DNA of 64,000 nt from Cryptosporangium minutisporangium (GTDB lineage: Bacteria; Actinomycetota; Actinomycetes; Mycobacteriales; Cryptosporangiaceae): contig NZ_BAAAYN010000023.1 of assembly GCF_039536245.1 (NCBI RefSeq), forward strand, positions 254,875 to 318,874, written 5' to 3'. The notes under the pieces are model-generated. The model made no database searches. It saw only the letters and a list, made by a program, of their open reading frames with translations, and was not told the origin of the DNA. The first letter of the stretch is position 1. Each line of letters opens with the position of its first letter. Made by a program: the position numbers and the translations under genes. This document shows positions 35,659 to 43,997 of this stretch, one piece after another.

Positions 35659-36873
35659 ATGACGTTGACGGCTTCGGAGCAGACGACCAGCACGGTGGTC
35701 TACGACCGCCCGTTCGACAGCGACAACCACTACTACGAGACGCTGGACGCATTCACCCGCCACCTGGACCCGAAGTACAAGGACCGCGGGATCCGCGTGA
35801 TCCAGCGCGGCAAGCGCACCGAGTTGCTGGCCGGTAGCGAGCTGTTCGAGTTCGTCCCGAACCCGACGTTCGACCCCGTCATCGTTCCCGGCTGCCAGGA
35901 CCTGCTCTTCCGCGGCCAGATCCCGGAGGGTGTGAGCCCGCGCGACCTGATGAAGGTCGAGCCGTTGAGCCCCGCCTACCGCGACCACGGCGTGCGACTG
36001 GGGATGATCGAGGAGCAGGGCCTGTCCGGCGTGCTCATGCTGCCGACGCTCGCCTGCGGGGTCGAAGAGGCTCTGAAGAAGGACATCCCCGCGCTGATGG
36101 CCAGCGCCAGTGCGTTCAACCGCTGGCTGGACGAGGACTGGGGCTTCGCGTACCAGGGCCGGATCTTCTCCGCCCCGATGCTCTCGTTCGCCGACCCCGA
36201 CGCGGCGGTCACCGAGCTCGACTGGCTCATCGAGCGGGGTACCCGCGTCGTCTACGTGCGACCGGCCCCGATCCCGGCCGGGTACGGCCGCTCCAAGCCC
36301 TTCGGTGCGCCGGAGTACGACAAGGTGTGGGCGAAGCTGGCCGAGGCCGGCATCGTGGTCGCCTTCCACCTCAGCGACAGTGGCTACAACTCCTTAGCCG
36401 CCGCCTGGGGCGGTCCCGAGCGGTTCGTGCCCTTCCGGAACCACAACCCGCTGTCCAGCGTCCTCGTCTCCGACCGCGCCATTCACGACACCCTCGCCAG
36501 CGTCATCATGGGCGGCGTTCTGCACCGGCACCCGACGCTGAAGATCGCCAGCATCGAGAACGGCTCGGACTTCGTCCACCTGCTGATCAAGCGGCTGCGC
36601 AAGCAGGCCAACCAGAGCCCGCACGTGTTCCACGAGGACCCGGCCGACACGATCCGCAAGCACCTGTGGGTGACGCCCTACTACGAGGAGGACATCCGCA
36701 AGCTCGCCGACGTCATCGGCGTCGACAAGGTGCTGTTCGGCTCGGACTGGCCGCACGGCGAGGGTCTCGAGACGCCGACCGACTTCGTCAAGGAGCTGCA
36801 CGCCTTCAACGAGGCGGAGAAGGACCAGATCATGCGCACCAACGCCCTCGACTTGCTCGGCCTGGCCTACTGA
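35659..36873 (+). CDS. Amidohydrolase family 2 protein (long)
   Basis: A 404-residue metal-dependent hydrolase or decarboxylase of the amidohydrolase-2 (ACMSD-related) group, starting at ATG 35659 behind GGAGGGG. The N-terminal metal segment is DSDNHYYE rather than HxH. Further conserved pieces are VVAFHLSDSGYN, IASIENGSDFVHLLIKRL and VLFGSDWPHGEG, the last giving the conserved Asp and His. It is the first gene of a six-gene forward operon and is translated through a TGATG junction into a second, shorter amidohydrolase. Such pairs accompany acyl-CoA genes in several actinobacterial degradation clusters; the reaction is not defined. Confidence 0.88.
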   Translation: MTLTASEQTTSTVVYDRPFDSDNHYYETLDAFTRHLDPKYKDRGIRVIQRGKRTELLAGSELFEFVPNPTFDPVIVPGCQDLLFRGQIPEGVSPRDLMKVEPLSPAYRDHGVRLGMIEEQGLSGVLMLPTLACGVEEALKKDIPALMASASAFNRWLDEDWGFAYQGRIFSAPMLSFADPDAAVTELDWLIERGTRVVYVRPAPIPAGYGRSKPFGAPEYDKVWAKLAEAGIVVAFHLSDSGYNSLAAAWGGPERFVPFRNHNPLSSVLVSDRAIHDTLASVIMGGVLHRHPTLKIASIENGSDFVHLLIKRLRKQANQSPHVFHEDPADTIRKHLWVTPYYEEDIRKLADVIGVDKVLFGSDWPHGEGLETPTDFVKELHAFNEAEKDQIMRTNALDLLGLAY

Positions 36874-37706
36874 TGCCGCGGGTCCACGACTGCCTCATCA
36901 ACGTCCACTTCGGTGACGAGCAGCAGGCCGAGTACATGCACCGCGTCAAGAACGAGTACTTCAAGCGGGCCGACTCCATCTTCGACCCCTGGGACATGTC
37001 CGCCGTCCTCGACGAGATGGACGCCAACGGTGTCGAGCGGGCCGTCCTGACCGCCGACGTCCGCAAGCCGGGTGGTTCGCCGTACAAGTTCGTCGACGCC
37101 CACCCGGACCGATTCTCCCTCGCGCTGGGTGGATTCGACCTGCTCAAACCGATGCCGACGCTGCGCACGCTGCAGTCGATGGTCGCGGACTACCCGGTCA
37201 CCTCCGCCAATGTCGGCCCCGCGTTCTGGGGCGACGGAATGTACGCGCCGGACAACGCGGTGTACTTCCCGCTGTACACGAAGTGCGCCGAGCTGGAACT
37301 GCCGCTCTGCATGAACACCGGCCTGCCGGGCCCCCCGATCCCCGGCGAGGCGCAGAACCCGATCTACCTCGACCGGGTCTGCGTCCGGTTCCCCGAGCTC
37401 AAGCTCTGCATGATCCACGGCGCCGACCCGTGGTGGGACACCGCGATCCGGCTGCTCGGCAAGTACCCCAACCTGCGCCTGATGACCTCGGCCTGGGCAC
37501 CGAAGTACCTGCCGGAGAGCCTGCTGCACTTCATGCGCACCCGCGGCAAGAACAAGGTCATCTTCGCGTCCGACGCCCCGGTGCTCTCTATCACCCGCAC
37601 GGTCGGCGAGGCGACGAAGCTCGACCTGCCGCCCGAGGTCATGGACAACTACCTCTACGGCAACGCCGAGCAGTTCTTCTTCCAGAACCTGGGAGTCCAC
37701 GCATGA
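36873..37706 (+). CDS. Amidohydrolase family 2 protein (short)
   Basis: A 277-residue amidohydrolase-2 protein whose ATG shares a base with the stop before it. Its metal-site segments are HDCLINVHF at the N-terminus, LCMIHGADPWWDTAIRLLGKYPNLRL and VIFASDAPVLSI. The first HxH pair is replaced by an N-V-H arrangement, so its metal content may differ from the classic decarboxylases. As a tandem partner of the 404-residue enzyme it may form a heteromer or act one step later, for example opening a ring or removing a carboxylate. The function is inferred from family and position only. Confidence 0.87.
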   Translation: MPRVHDCLINVHFGDEQQAEYMHRVKNEYFKRADSIFDPWDMSAVLDEMDANGVERAVLTADVRKPGGSPYKFVDAHPDRFSLALGGFDLLKPMPTLRTLQSMVADYPVTSANVGPAFWGDGMYAPDNAVYFPLYTKCAELELPLCMNTGLPGPPIPGEAQNPIYLDRVCVRFPELKLCMIHGADPWWDTAIRLLGKYPNLRLMTSAWAPKYLPESLLHFMRTRGKNKVIFASDAPVLSITRTVGEATKLDLPPEVMDNYLYGNAEQFFFQNLGVHA

Positions 37707-38488
37707 GTGACCTCCTCGTGGAACGTTCCGACGGCCTGGTCACGGTCACGTTCAACCGGCCGGCGAAGAAGAACGCGATCAACGCGTCCATGTGGAACGC
37801 GCTGGACGGTGTCCTGACCGAAGTGATGTACGACCCGGCCGACCGCGCGCTGATCCTCACCGGGTCCGGGGGGCACTTCTCCGCAGGCGCCGACCTCGGC
37901 GGGAGTCCCAGCGGCACGGGGCTGACCGGACGGCCGACCCAGGCGATCGTGCACGAGATGCGCGCGGCCGGGGAGATCGTCCACCGCCTCCAGCGACTGC
38001 CGAAACCCACGGTCGCCGCGGTCGACGGCGTGGCGATCGGAGTCGCCCTGGGGCTCGCTCTCGCCTGCGACCTGATCGTCTGCTCCGACCGGGCCCGCTT
38101 CGCGGAGGTCTTCGTCAAACGAGGGCTCGCGCTCGACGGCGGGACGTCGTGGACGCTCCCCCGCCAGATCGGGCTCCGACGGGCGAAGCAGCTGGCGTTC
38201 TTCGGAGACTTCCTCGACGCCCAGCAGGCGGAGCAGTGGGGATTGGTCAACGACGTCGTTCCGGCCGACGATCTGGCCAAGGCCGCGCAGGAGTGGGGCC
38301 GACGGCTCGCGACCGGGCCGACCACCGCATTGAGCCTCATCAAACGCCTGCTGGATGCCGAAGGAAGCTTCGAGCAGGCCCTCGAGGACGAGGCACGGGC
38401 CCAGCACATCGCGTACACCACCGAGGACATGAAAGAAGGCATCCAGGCCTTCCTGGAACGCCGCGACCCGAACTTCACGGGTGCGTGA
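37703..38488 (+). CDS. PaaG-like enoyl-CoA hydratase/isomerase
   Basis: A 261-residue crotonase, overlapping the upstream stop by 4 bases. It has GGHFSAGADLGG and AAVDGVAIGVALGLALACDLIVCSDRARF, then FVKRGLALDGGTSWTLPRQIGL, the PaaG-type signature with Asp before GG. The classical first Glu is absent (the ALGLAL segment). It resembles the crotonase at 32153 more than the other three. Position between amidohydrolases and acyl-CoA dehydrogenases suggests a hydration or double-bond shift in beta-oxidation of a cyclic or branched acyl-CoA. Confidence 0.87.
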   Translation: MSDLLVERSDGLVTVTFNRPAKKNAINASMWNALDGVLTEVMYDPADRALILTGSGGHFSAGADLGGSPSGTGLTGRPTQAIVHEMRAAGEIVHRLQRLPKPTVAAVDGVAIGVALGLALACDLIVCSDRARFAEVFVKRGLALDGGTSWTLPRQIGLRRAKQLAFFGDFLDAQQAEQWGLVNDVVPADDLAKAAQEWGRRLATGPTTALSLIKRLLDAEGSFEQALEDEARAQHIAYTTEDMKEGIQAFLERRDPNFTGA

Positions 38489-38492
38489 GGCC

Positions 38493-39575
38493 ATGACCGT
38501 CGATCTGATACCCGCTCCTACCGAGGAGCAGGCGATGGTGCTCGACGCCACCGTCCGGTTCATCCAGAACGAGTTCCCGCTCACCAGGGTCCGGGAGCGG
38601 GTCGACGGCCGGGACGGCGTCGGCAGCGGGTACCGGAAAGGCGCGGCCGAGCTGGGCTGGTTCGGCATGCTCGCCGACGAGACGCACGGCGGCGGCAGCG
38701 CGTCGGACAACGGCCTGGTCGACGCCGCGATGATCGCCGCGGAACGCGGGGCGGTCCTCCAGCCGGGGCCGTACGTGGGGCACAGCGTCGTCGTGCATGC
38801 GCTGTCCACCGCGGGCGGCGACCCGCGGCTCCCGGATCTCCTGCAGGGCAATTCGTGGGCGACGTGGATCCCCGGCGGCGCCGAGCTACGGGGTTCGGCG
38901 CTGCACGGCGTCGTCGGGGCTGCGGCCGAGATCGATGACTGCGCCTGGCTGCTGGTCACCGCCCGGTCGCCGGAAGGGCCGGCACAGCTGCTCGTACCGA
39001 CCGACGCGCCCGGCCTGACGGTCCACCCCCTCGATGGCCTGGACCTGACGCGTCGCTGGTTCCGCGTCGAGTTCGACGGCGTGGTGCCGGACACGGTCAT
39101 CGGCGGTCCCGGCGCCGAGACCGCACGGGCTGTCGCACGACAGGAGCAGATCGCCGCTGTGCTCTCGGCTGCCGAAGCCGTCGGCGCGATGCACGCGAAC
39201 TTCGCGCTCGCGCTGGAGTACGCGAAGTCGCGCATCGCGTTCGGACGGCCCATCGGGTCGTTCCAAGCGATCAAGCATCTGCTGGCCGACACCAGCCTGT
39301 GGCTGGAGATGTCCAAGGCCATCGTCGCCAACGCGGCCGAAGCGCTGGGACAACGCGACGTGACCGGCGGAGCGGCCCTCGCCCACGCCGCGAAGTCGTT
39401 CGTCGGCGAACGTAGCGCCGAGCTGACGCAGAACTGCTTCCAGATCTTCGGCGGGATCGGCTACACCTGGGAGCACGATCAGCACCTGTTCCTCCGCCGG
39501 CTCGCCGCCGAGCGGGTCGCGTTCGGCTCACCGTCCTGGCACCGCGACCAACTTCTGAAGCTGGGGAACCTATGA
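38493..39575 (+). CDS. Acyl-CoA dehydrogenase, short subunit
   Basis: A 360-residue acyl-CoA dehydrogenase family protein. I choose the ATG at 38493, with TGAGG just upstream, over the GTG at 38481. The FAD-binding C-terminal domain is recognised by SRIAFGRPIGSFQAIKHLLAD and FQIFGGIGYTWEHDQHLFLRR. It is shorter than typical enzymes of about 380-400 residues. The next gene encodes a second, 418-residue dehydrogenase and overlaps it by 4 bases. Tandem unequal pairs like this form heterotetramers in steroid side-chain degradation, which I infer here. Confidence 0.87.
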   Translation: MTVDLIPAPTEEQAMVLDATVRFIQNEFPLTRVRERVDGRDGVGSGYRKGAAELGWFGMLADETHGGGSASDNGLVDAAMIAAERGAVLQPGPYVGHSVVVHALSTAGGDPRLPDLLQGNSWATWIPGGAELRGSALHGVVGAAAEIDDCAWLLVTARSPEGPAQLLVPTDAPGLTVHPLDGLDLTRRWFRVEFDGVVPDTVIGGPGAETARAVARQEQIAAVLSAAEAVGAMHANFALALEYAKSRIAFGRPIGSFQAIKHLLADTSLWLEMSKAIVANAAEALGQRDVTGGAALAHAAKSFVGERSAELTQNCFQIFGGIGYTWEHDQHLFLRRLAAERVAFGSPSWHRDQLLKLGNL

Positions 39576-40828
39576 GCGAGGACCTGGACGCCTACCGGGC
39601 ACGAGCCCGGGAGTGGATCGCCACCAACCTGGAACGCCGCACTCCCGGCGGCCGCAACCCGATGTTCGGAAGTGACCACCGCACCGACGCGTACATCGCC
39701 GAGCAGCGCGCCCTGCAGCGGCGCCTGTGGGAAGCCGGCTACGCCGGTATCACGTGGCCGACGGAGTACGGCGGGCAGGGGCTGGGGCCGGAGTACCAGC
39801 GCGCCTTCGACGAGGAAGCCAAGGGTTACGCTCGCCCCGACTTCGGCGTCATCGGCGGCACGACGTTCGGCGTCTGCGCGACGACCATGCTCGCCCACGG
39901 ATCACCAGAGTTCCTCGAGCGCCACATTCCCCGGGTGTTGGCCGGGGACGAACTCATCGCCCAGTTCTTCTCTGATCCCGAAGCCGGCTCCGACCTCGCT
40001 GGTGTGCGCACTCAAGCGGTGAAGGACGGTGACCGCTGGATCCTCAACGGCTCGAAGATCTGGAGCAGCGGCGCTTACCTCGCCGATTACGGGCTCTGCC
40101 TGGCCCGCACCAACTGGGACGCCCCGAAACACCGCGGCCTGACCTGGTTCGCGGTACCGACGAACGCCCAGGGCGTCACCGTCCAGCGAATCAAGCAGAT
40201 CAACGGCGACGCCGAGTTCTGCCAAGAGTTCTTCGACGACGTCGAGCTGACCGATGACGACATCGTCGGGCAGGTCAACGACGGCTGGACCGTCACCCAG
40301 ACCATGCTGTACTTCGAACGCGGCGGCGGTGGCACCGCGACCGCCCACGCCGCACGGCCGATCGGAATCGCGCCCGATCTGGTAGAGCTCGCCACGGCGG
40401 CCGGCCGTCTCGGCGATCCACACGCTCGCGACCTCCTCGCCAAGGCCCATGTCGACGACCTGGTCCGCGCGGCGATGGCGCGCCGGGTGGGTGCACTGAT
40501 GGCCGCAGATCCGGTCCGGGGCGCCAACATCGCTTCGTACGGCAAGCTCATGTCCGGCGTCTTCGATCCACGTCGGGCCGCGTTCGCGATGGAGCTCGCC
40601 GCCGACCACGCGGTCGTCTGGGAGAGCAGCGACTCCCCCGCCGCCGACGCCGCGACCGGGCTGCTGAACGGCAGGTTCATGTCGATCGCCGGCGGGACCT
40701 GCGAGATGCAACGCAACTCCATCTCCGAACGCGTGCTCGGGCTACCCCGCGAGCCGTCGTTCGACTCCCGCAAGCCGTTCCGCGACGTGCTCCGGGATGC
40801 CCAGAACTGGTCCGGCCGGGTCGGCTGA
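39572..40828 (+). CDS. Acyl-CoA dehydrogenase, long subunit
   Basis: A 418-residue dehydrogenase. Signatures: GYAGITWPTEYGGQGLGPEYQ, then AQFFSDPEAGSDLAGVRTQA (substrate and FAD contact), ILNGSKIWSSGAYLADYGLCLART, and near the C-terminus SIAGGTCEMQRNSISERVLGLPREP, which carries the adenine-ribose contact region of FadE proteins. Start ATG at 39572 overlaps the partner stop. The pair should introduce a double bond into an acyl-CoA with electrons passing to ETF. The ligase gene follows after 3 bases. Confidence 0.88.
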   Translation: MSEDLDAYRARAREWIATNLERRTPGGRNPMFGSDHRTDAYIAEQRALQRRLWEAGYAGITWPTEYGGQGLGPEYQRAFDEEAKGYARPDFGVIGGTTFGVCATTMLAHGSPEFLERHIPRVLAGDELIAQFFSDPEAGSDLAGVRTQAVKDGDRWILNGSKIWSSGAYLADYGLCLARTNWDAPKHRGLTWFAVPTNAQGVTVQRIKQINGDAEFCQEFFDDVELTDDDIVGQVNDGWTVTQTMLYFERGGGGTATAHAARPIGIAPDLVELATAAGRLGDPHARDLLAKAHVDDLVRAAMARRVGALMAADPVRGANIASYGKLMSGVFDPRRAAFAMELAADHAVVWESSDSPAADAATGLLNGRFMSIAGGTCEMQRNSISERVLGLPREPSFDSRKPFRDVLRDAQNWSGRVG

Positions 40829-40831
40829 CCG

Positions 40832-42556
40832 ATGCCCCTCAGCGAATCACAACCCACAGCCGACGAAACGACTACCGCCCTGCTGCGGCAGGCACGTCAG
40901 ACTCTCACCGCGCCCGGTACACCGTTCGAGATCCTCGAGGAGGACGTCCGGGGCAACCGGATGCCGGTGTTCCGCCATCGCATCCCCTCGTTATCCGACC
41001 TGTTCCAGACGTCGCGGCGACACGACACCCGCACGTACGTCGTCGACGGCGACGTGCGACTCGACTTCCGGACGCATGCGGAGCTGGTCGACGCGCTCGC
41101 GGCCGCCCTGCAGACGGAGTTCCGCGTGCGGCCCGGCGACCGGGTCGCGCTCTACGCCGCCAACCGTTGGGAGTGGATCGTCTGCTTCTGGGCGATCACC
41201 GTCGCCGGCGCGATCCCGAGCGCCTTCAACGGATGGTGGAGCGTCGACGAGTTCACCGCGGCCGCCCGCCTGGTGGAGCCGGTCTTACTGATCGGCGACG
41301 GACCTCGTCTCGAACGCGCGGCCGAGTCGGGGCTGGCGCTGCGCCTACTCGGAATGGACGAAGATCTCCCGGCCGTGCTGGATCGGCACCGCCGCCTGAG
41401 TCCCACGCCGGCGCCGGTCAGCGAGGACGACCCGGCGATGTTGATCTTCACCAGCGGCACGACCGGCCGGGCGAAAGCGGTCGCCGTGCCCCACCGGGCG
41501 GTGTCCGGACACCTCCAGCTGGTCGGCCTCGCCGAGACCGCGGCCCGGGTCGCGTTCTTCGGGCAGCCGGTGCCGGCCGCCGACGATCCGGTCCCGGTGA
41601 GCGACGACGTCGTCTTGCTGACGTCCCCGCTGTTCCACGTCTCGATGTTGTACGGCGCGGTCTTCCCCACGCTGGCCAAGGGATCCCAGATGGTTGTCGT
41701 CCCCGGCCGCTTCGACCCGGAACGCGTCCTCCGGGTGATCGAGCAGGAGCGAGTGACCATGTGGATGGCGCTCGGCAGTGCTGCCCCGCGGCTGTGCGCC
41801 TCCCCTGCTCTTGGACGCTACGACACCAGCAGTGTCCGTGTGCTCGGGGTCGGCGGCGCCCCGGTCAGCCCGGCGGTGCAGCGCGGCCTGCGGGAGGCGT
41901 TCCCCAGTGCGTCTCAGGCACTCGGCATGGGCTACACCAGCACCGAGGCCGGCGCCACGGTTGCGAGCATCAACGGGCCGGAGTACGTCGCTCATCCGAC
42001 CTCGACCGGCCGGGTCTTCCCCACCACCACGGTCGAGCTGCGGGATCCCCTCGGCGCACCCGTCCCGGAGGGCGAACTCGGCGAGGTCCACGTCCGCAGC
42101 CCGTACGTGATGCTCGGCTACTGGAACGACCCGGATGCCTCCGCCGCGGTGCTCAAGACCGGAGGCTGGCTGGCGATGGGCGACATGGCGCGCCTCCGGA
42201 GCGGTCTGCTGTACATCGACTCCCGGGCCCGGGACATGATTCTCGTCAGTGCCGAGAACGTGTCCCCCACCGAGGTCGAGTACCGACTGGACGAGCATCC
42301 GGACGTGTTGGAAGCCGCCGTCTTCGCGGTCGACGACGACCTCACGGGCGACGCGGTGTGCGCCGTGGTGGTCACCGGGCCGACGAGCTCCGTGGGCACC
42401 GCAGAGCTGACCGCGTGGTGCCGCAGCGGCCTCGCCCACTACAAGGTGCCGACACAGTGGCACCTCACGCAAGAGCCGCTGCCACGGACGGCGAGCGGGA
42501 AACTCGTCAAAAGCATCCTGCGGGATCAGCTCACGAACGCGACGATCGACAGCTGA
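40832..42556 (+). CDS. AMP-forming acyl-CoA ligase, long form (last gene of forward operon)
   Basis: A 574-residue ANL enzyme with an N-terminal extension of about 70 residues compared with the other ligases of the island. Motifs: IFTSGTTGRAKAVAVPHRA (loop with Ala replacing the usual Pro-Lys-Gly glycine), GMGYTSTEAGATVASING, GGWLAMGDMARL and PRTASGKLVKSIL with the catalytic lysine. It closes the operon that starts with the amidohydrolases and is followed by a hairpin. It may activate the entry substrate of this arm of the pathway, but the acid is unknown. Confidence 0.88.
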   Translation: MPLSESQPTADETTTALLRQARQTLTAPGTPFEILEEDVRGNRMPVFRHRIPSLSDLFQTSRRHDTRTYVVDGDVRLDFRTHAELVDALAAALQTEFRVRPGDRVALYAANRWEWIVCFWAITVAGAIPSAFNGWWSVDEFTAAARLVEPVLLIGDGPRLERAAESGLALRLLGMDEDLPAVLDRHRRLSPTPAPVSEDDPAMLIFTSGTTGRAKAVAVPHRAVSGHLQLVGLAETAARVAFFGQPVPAADDPVPVSDDVVLLTSPLFHVSMLYGAVFPTLAKGSQMVVVPGRFDPERVLRVIEQERVTMWMALGSAAPRLCASPALGRYDTSSVRVLGVGGAPVSPAVQRGLREAFPSASQALGMGYTSTEAGATVASINGPEYVAHPTSTGRVFPTTTVELRDPLGAPVPEGELGEVHVRSPYVMLGYWNDPDASAAVLKTGGWLAMGDMARLRSGLLYIDSRARDMILVSAENVSPTEVEYRLDEHPDVLEAAVFAVDDDLTGDAVCAVVVTGPTSSVGTAELTAWCRSGLAHYKVPTQWHLTQEPLPRTASGKLVKSILRDQLTNATIDS

Positions 42557-42571
42557 CTACGGGCAGTGGCC

Positions 42572-42587
42572 CGGCGACGGGTCGCCG
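42572..42587. terminator. Bidirectional terminator between operon end and tetR
   Basis: CGGCGAC (42572-42578) and GTCGCCG (42581-42587) are exact complements around GG, effectively a CGGCG stem with an ACGGGT loop. It lies in the 37-base gap between two convergent genes, so it can serve both. Confidence 0.45.
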
Positions 42588-42593
42588 CCGGAA

Positions 42594-43217
42594 TCACGCC
42601 CCGGTCAGGCCATCGATGGCGTACCGCTGCACGAACGAGCTCACCGACTCCGGATCGTCGGCCTCGTACGCGATCGAGGTCTGGAACACCGTGAACGACA
42701 AGAGCATCCGGGCCAGCCACTCGCTGGCGTCGTCGACGTCGAGGTCCGTCCGCACCTCTCCGCGTTCCAGTGCGGCTTGGATGTAGGGACGCAAGAATTT
42801 CGACGTCCGGCGCAGCGCCTGAGGACTCTGGGTGATCAGCATCCGGATCATCGCCGTCCGACTGTTGCCGAACTGATCCGGGCCCGGGTGAAGGGCCCGG
42901 ATCATCGTCTCCGAGAACTTCCCGACCTGCTCGGCGAGGCCGGTGCTCGCGTCCATCGCCGCGGCGGCGTCCGCGAAGAACCGATCGGTCGTGCGCTGCG
43001 ACAAGGCGTCGAGCAGCGTCTCGCGCGAGTCGAAGTACCGGTACAGCGTCCCGCGGGAGACGTTGGCCGCGCGCGCGACGTCGGCCATGCTCGTTTTGCC
43101 GATGCCGATCTGCTTCATCAGACGCTCGGTCGCGTCGAGCAACCGCTCAGCCGTGTCGCCGTCGGAGGGACCCGCCTTCTCCGCCAGGCCGGCCGCGGGC
43201 CAGAGCCCGTCTGTCAT
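42594..43217 (-). CDS. TetR-family regulator, paralog of the one at 34889
   Basis: About 207 residues from the ATG at 43217, preceded by GAGGGG; the frame opens earlier at 43292 but lacks a ribosome-binding site. HTH: ERLLDATERLMKQIGIGKTSMADVARAANVSRGTLYRYFDSRETLLDAL. The end DASEWLARMLLSFTVFQTSIAYEADDP...SSFVQRYAIDGLT shows close kinship with the regulator at 34889. It converges on the forward operon. Two paralogous repressors at either end of one operon suggest recent duplication and possibly response to two different intermediates. The 300-base gap beyond it (43218-43517) holds GAAACGGT at 43282 and no gene I can see. Confidence 0.87.
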   Translation of the reverse strand: MTDGLWPAAGLAEKAGPSDGDTAERLLDATERLMKQIGIGKTSMADVARAANVSRGTLYRYFDSRETLLDALSQRTTDRFFADAAAAMDASTGLAEQVGKFSETMIRALHPGPDQFGNSRTAMIRMLITQSPQALRRTSKFLRPYIQAALERGEVRTDLDVDDASEWLARMLLSFTVFQTSIAYEADDPESVSSFVQRYAIDGLTGA

Positions 43218-43517
43218 CCTGTCGGTCCCCTCGCCTCGATACGTCTCGACGCAGTCTACGTTCCTGCACTGAAGAGGGGTTGAAACGGTCAATCAGCGAC
43301 CGGCGGGCGCAGATCAGCGAGTGTCTTCGACCTCGAGGAACACAGCACGGCGGCCGGGGCGAGAGGGAAGCGCCGAGCGCGTCTTCGGGAACCCAACCTC
43401 TCCGGACGCGCGCGGAGGTTGATATTCGGGAAATCGGCCCGATGGGCGGGCACCGCTAGCGACCCCCCTCCGCGCGGAGGCATGTCACGGTCTCGCGGGG
43501 TACCTCGTCAGGTCGGC

Positions 43518-43997
43518 ATGAACGACATCGTGACCACCGGATCCACCGGCGTCATCGGGCGGCGCGCCGTTCGCGACCTGCTGGCCGCCGGCCACCACGT
43601 CACCGGCGTGACGCGATCCGCGCGCGGCCGTGAGCGGCTGCAGAGCCTCGGGGCCAGGGCCATCGAGGCCGACGTGTTCGACGAGGCGCCGCTGCGCCGC
43701 GCGTTCGACGGAGCGGACGCCGTCGTCAACCTGCTGACGCACATCCCGAGCGCCGATCGGATGGCCGACCCGTCCGCCTGGGAGGAGAACGACCGCGTGC
43801 GCACCGAGGCGTCGACGGCGATCGCGCGCGCTGCCAGTGCCGCCCGCGTACCCCGGCTCCTGCAGGAGTCGATCGCGTTCGTGTACGCCGACGGCGGCGA
43901 CGCGTGGCTCGACGAGTCCGCGCCGGTCGTCGGCGACGGCGTGACGACAACCGCGCTGACGGCCGAGCACAACGCGCACGTCTGCTATCGCCGCTGA
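43518..43997 (+). pseudogene. Truncated NAD-dependent epimerase/dehydratase
   Basis: A 159-codon frame with a proper Rossmann N-terminus: TTGSTGVIGRRAVRDLLAAGHHVTGVTR, then GARAIEADVFDEAPLRRAFDGADAVVNL and the expected LLQESIAFVYADG. Extended SDR proteins run to 280-330 residues; here translation stops shortly after ALTAEHNAH, before the Tyr-x-x-x-Lys and substrate-binding parts. I therefore read it as a 3'-truncated gene. It abuts the stop of the convergent DoxX-like gene, so a deletion likely joined the two. A short functional NAD-binding protein is possible but unlikely. Confidence 0.6.
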
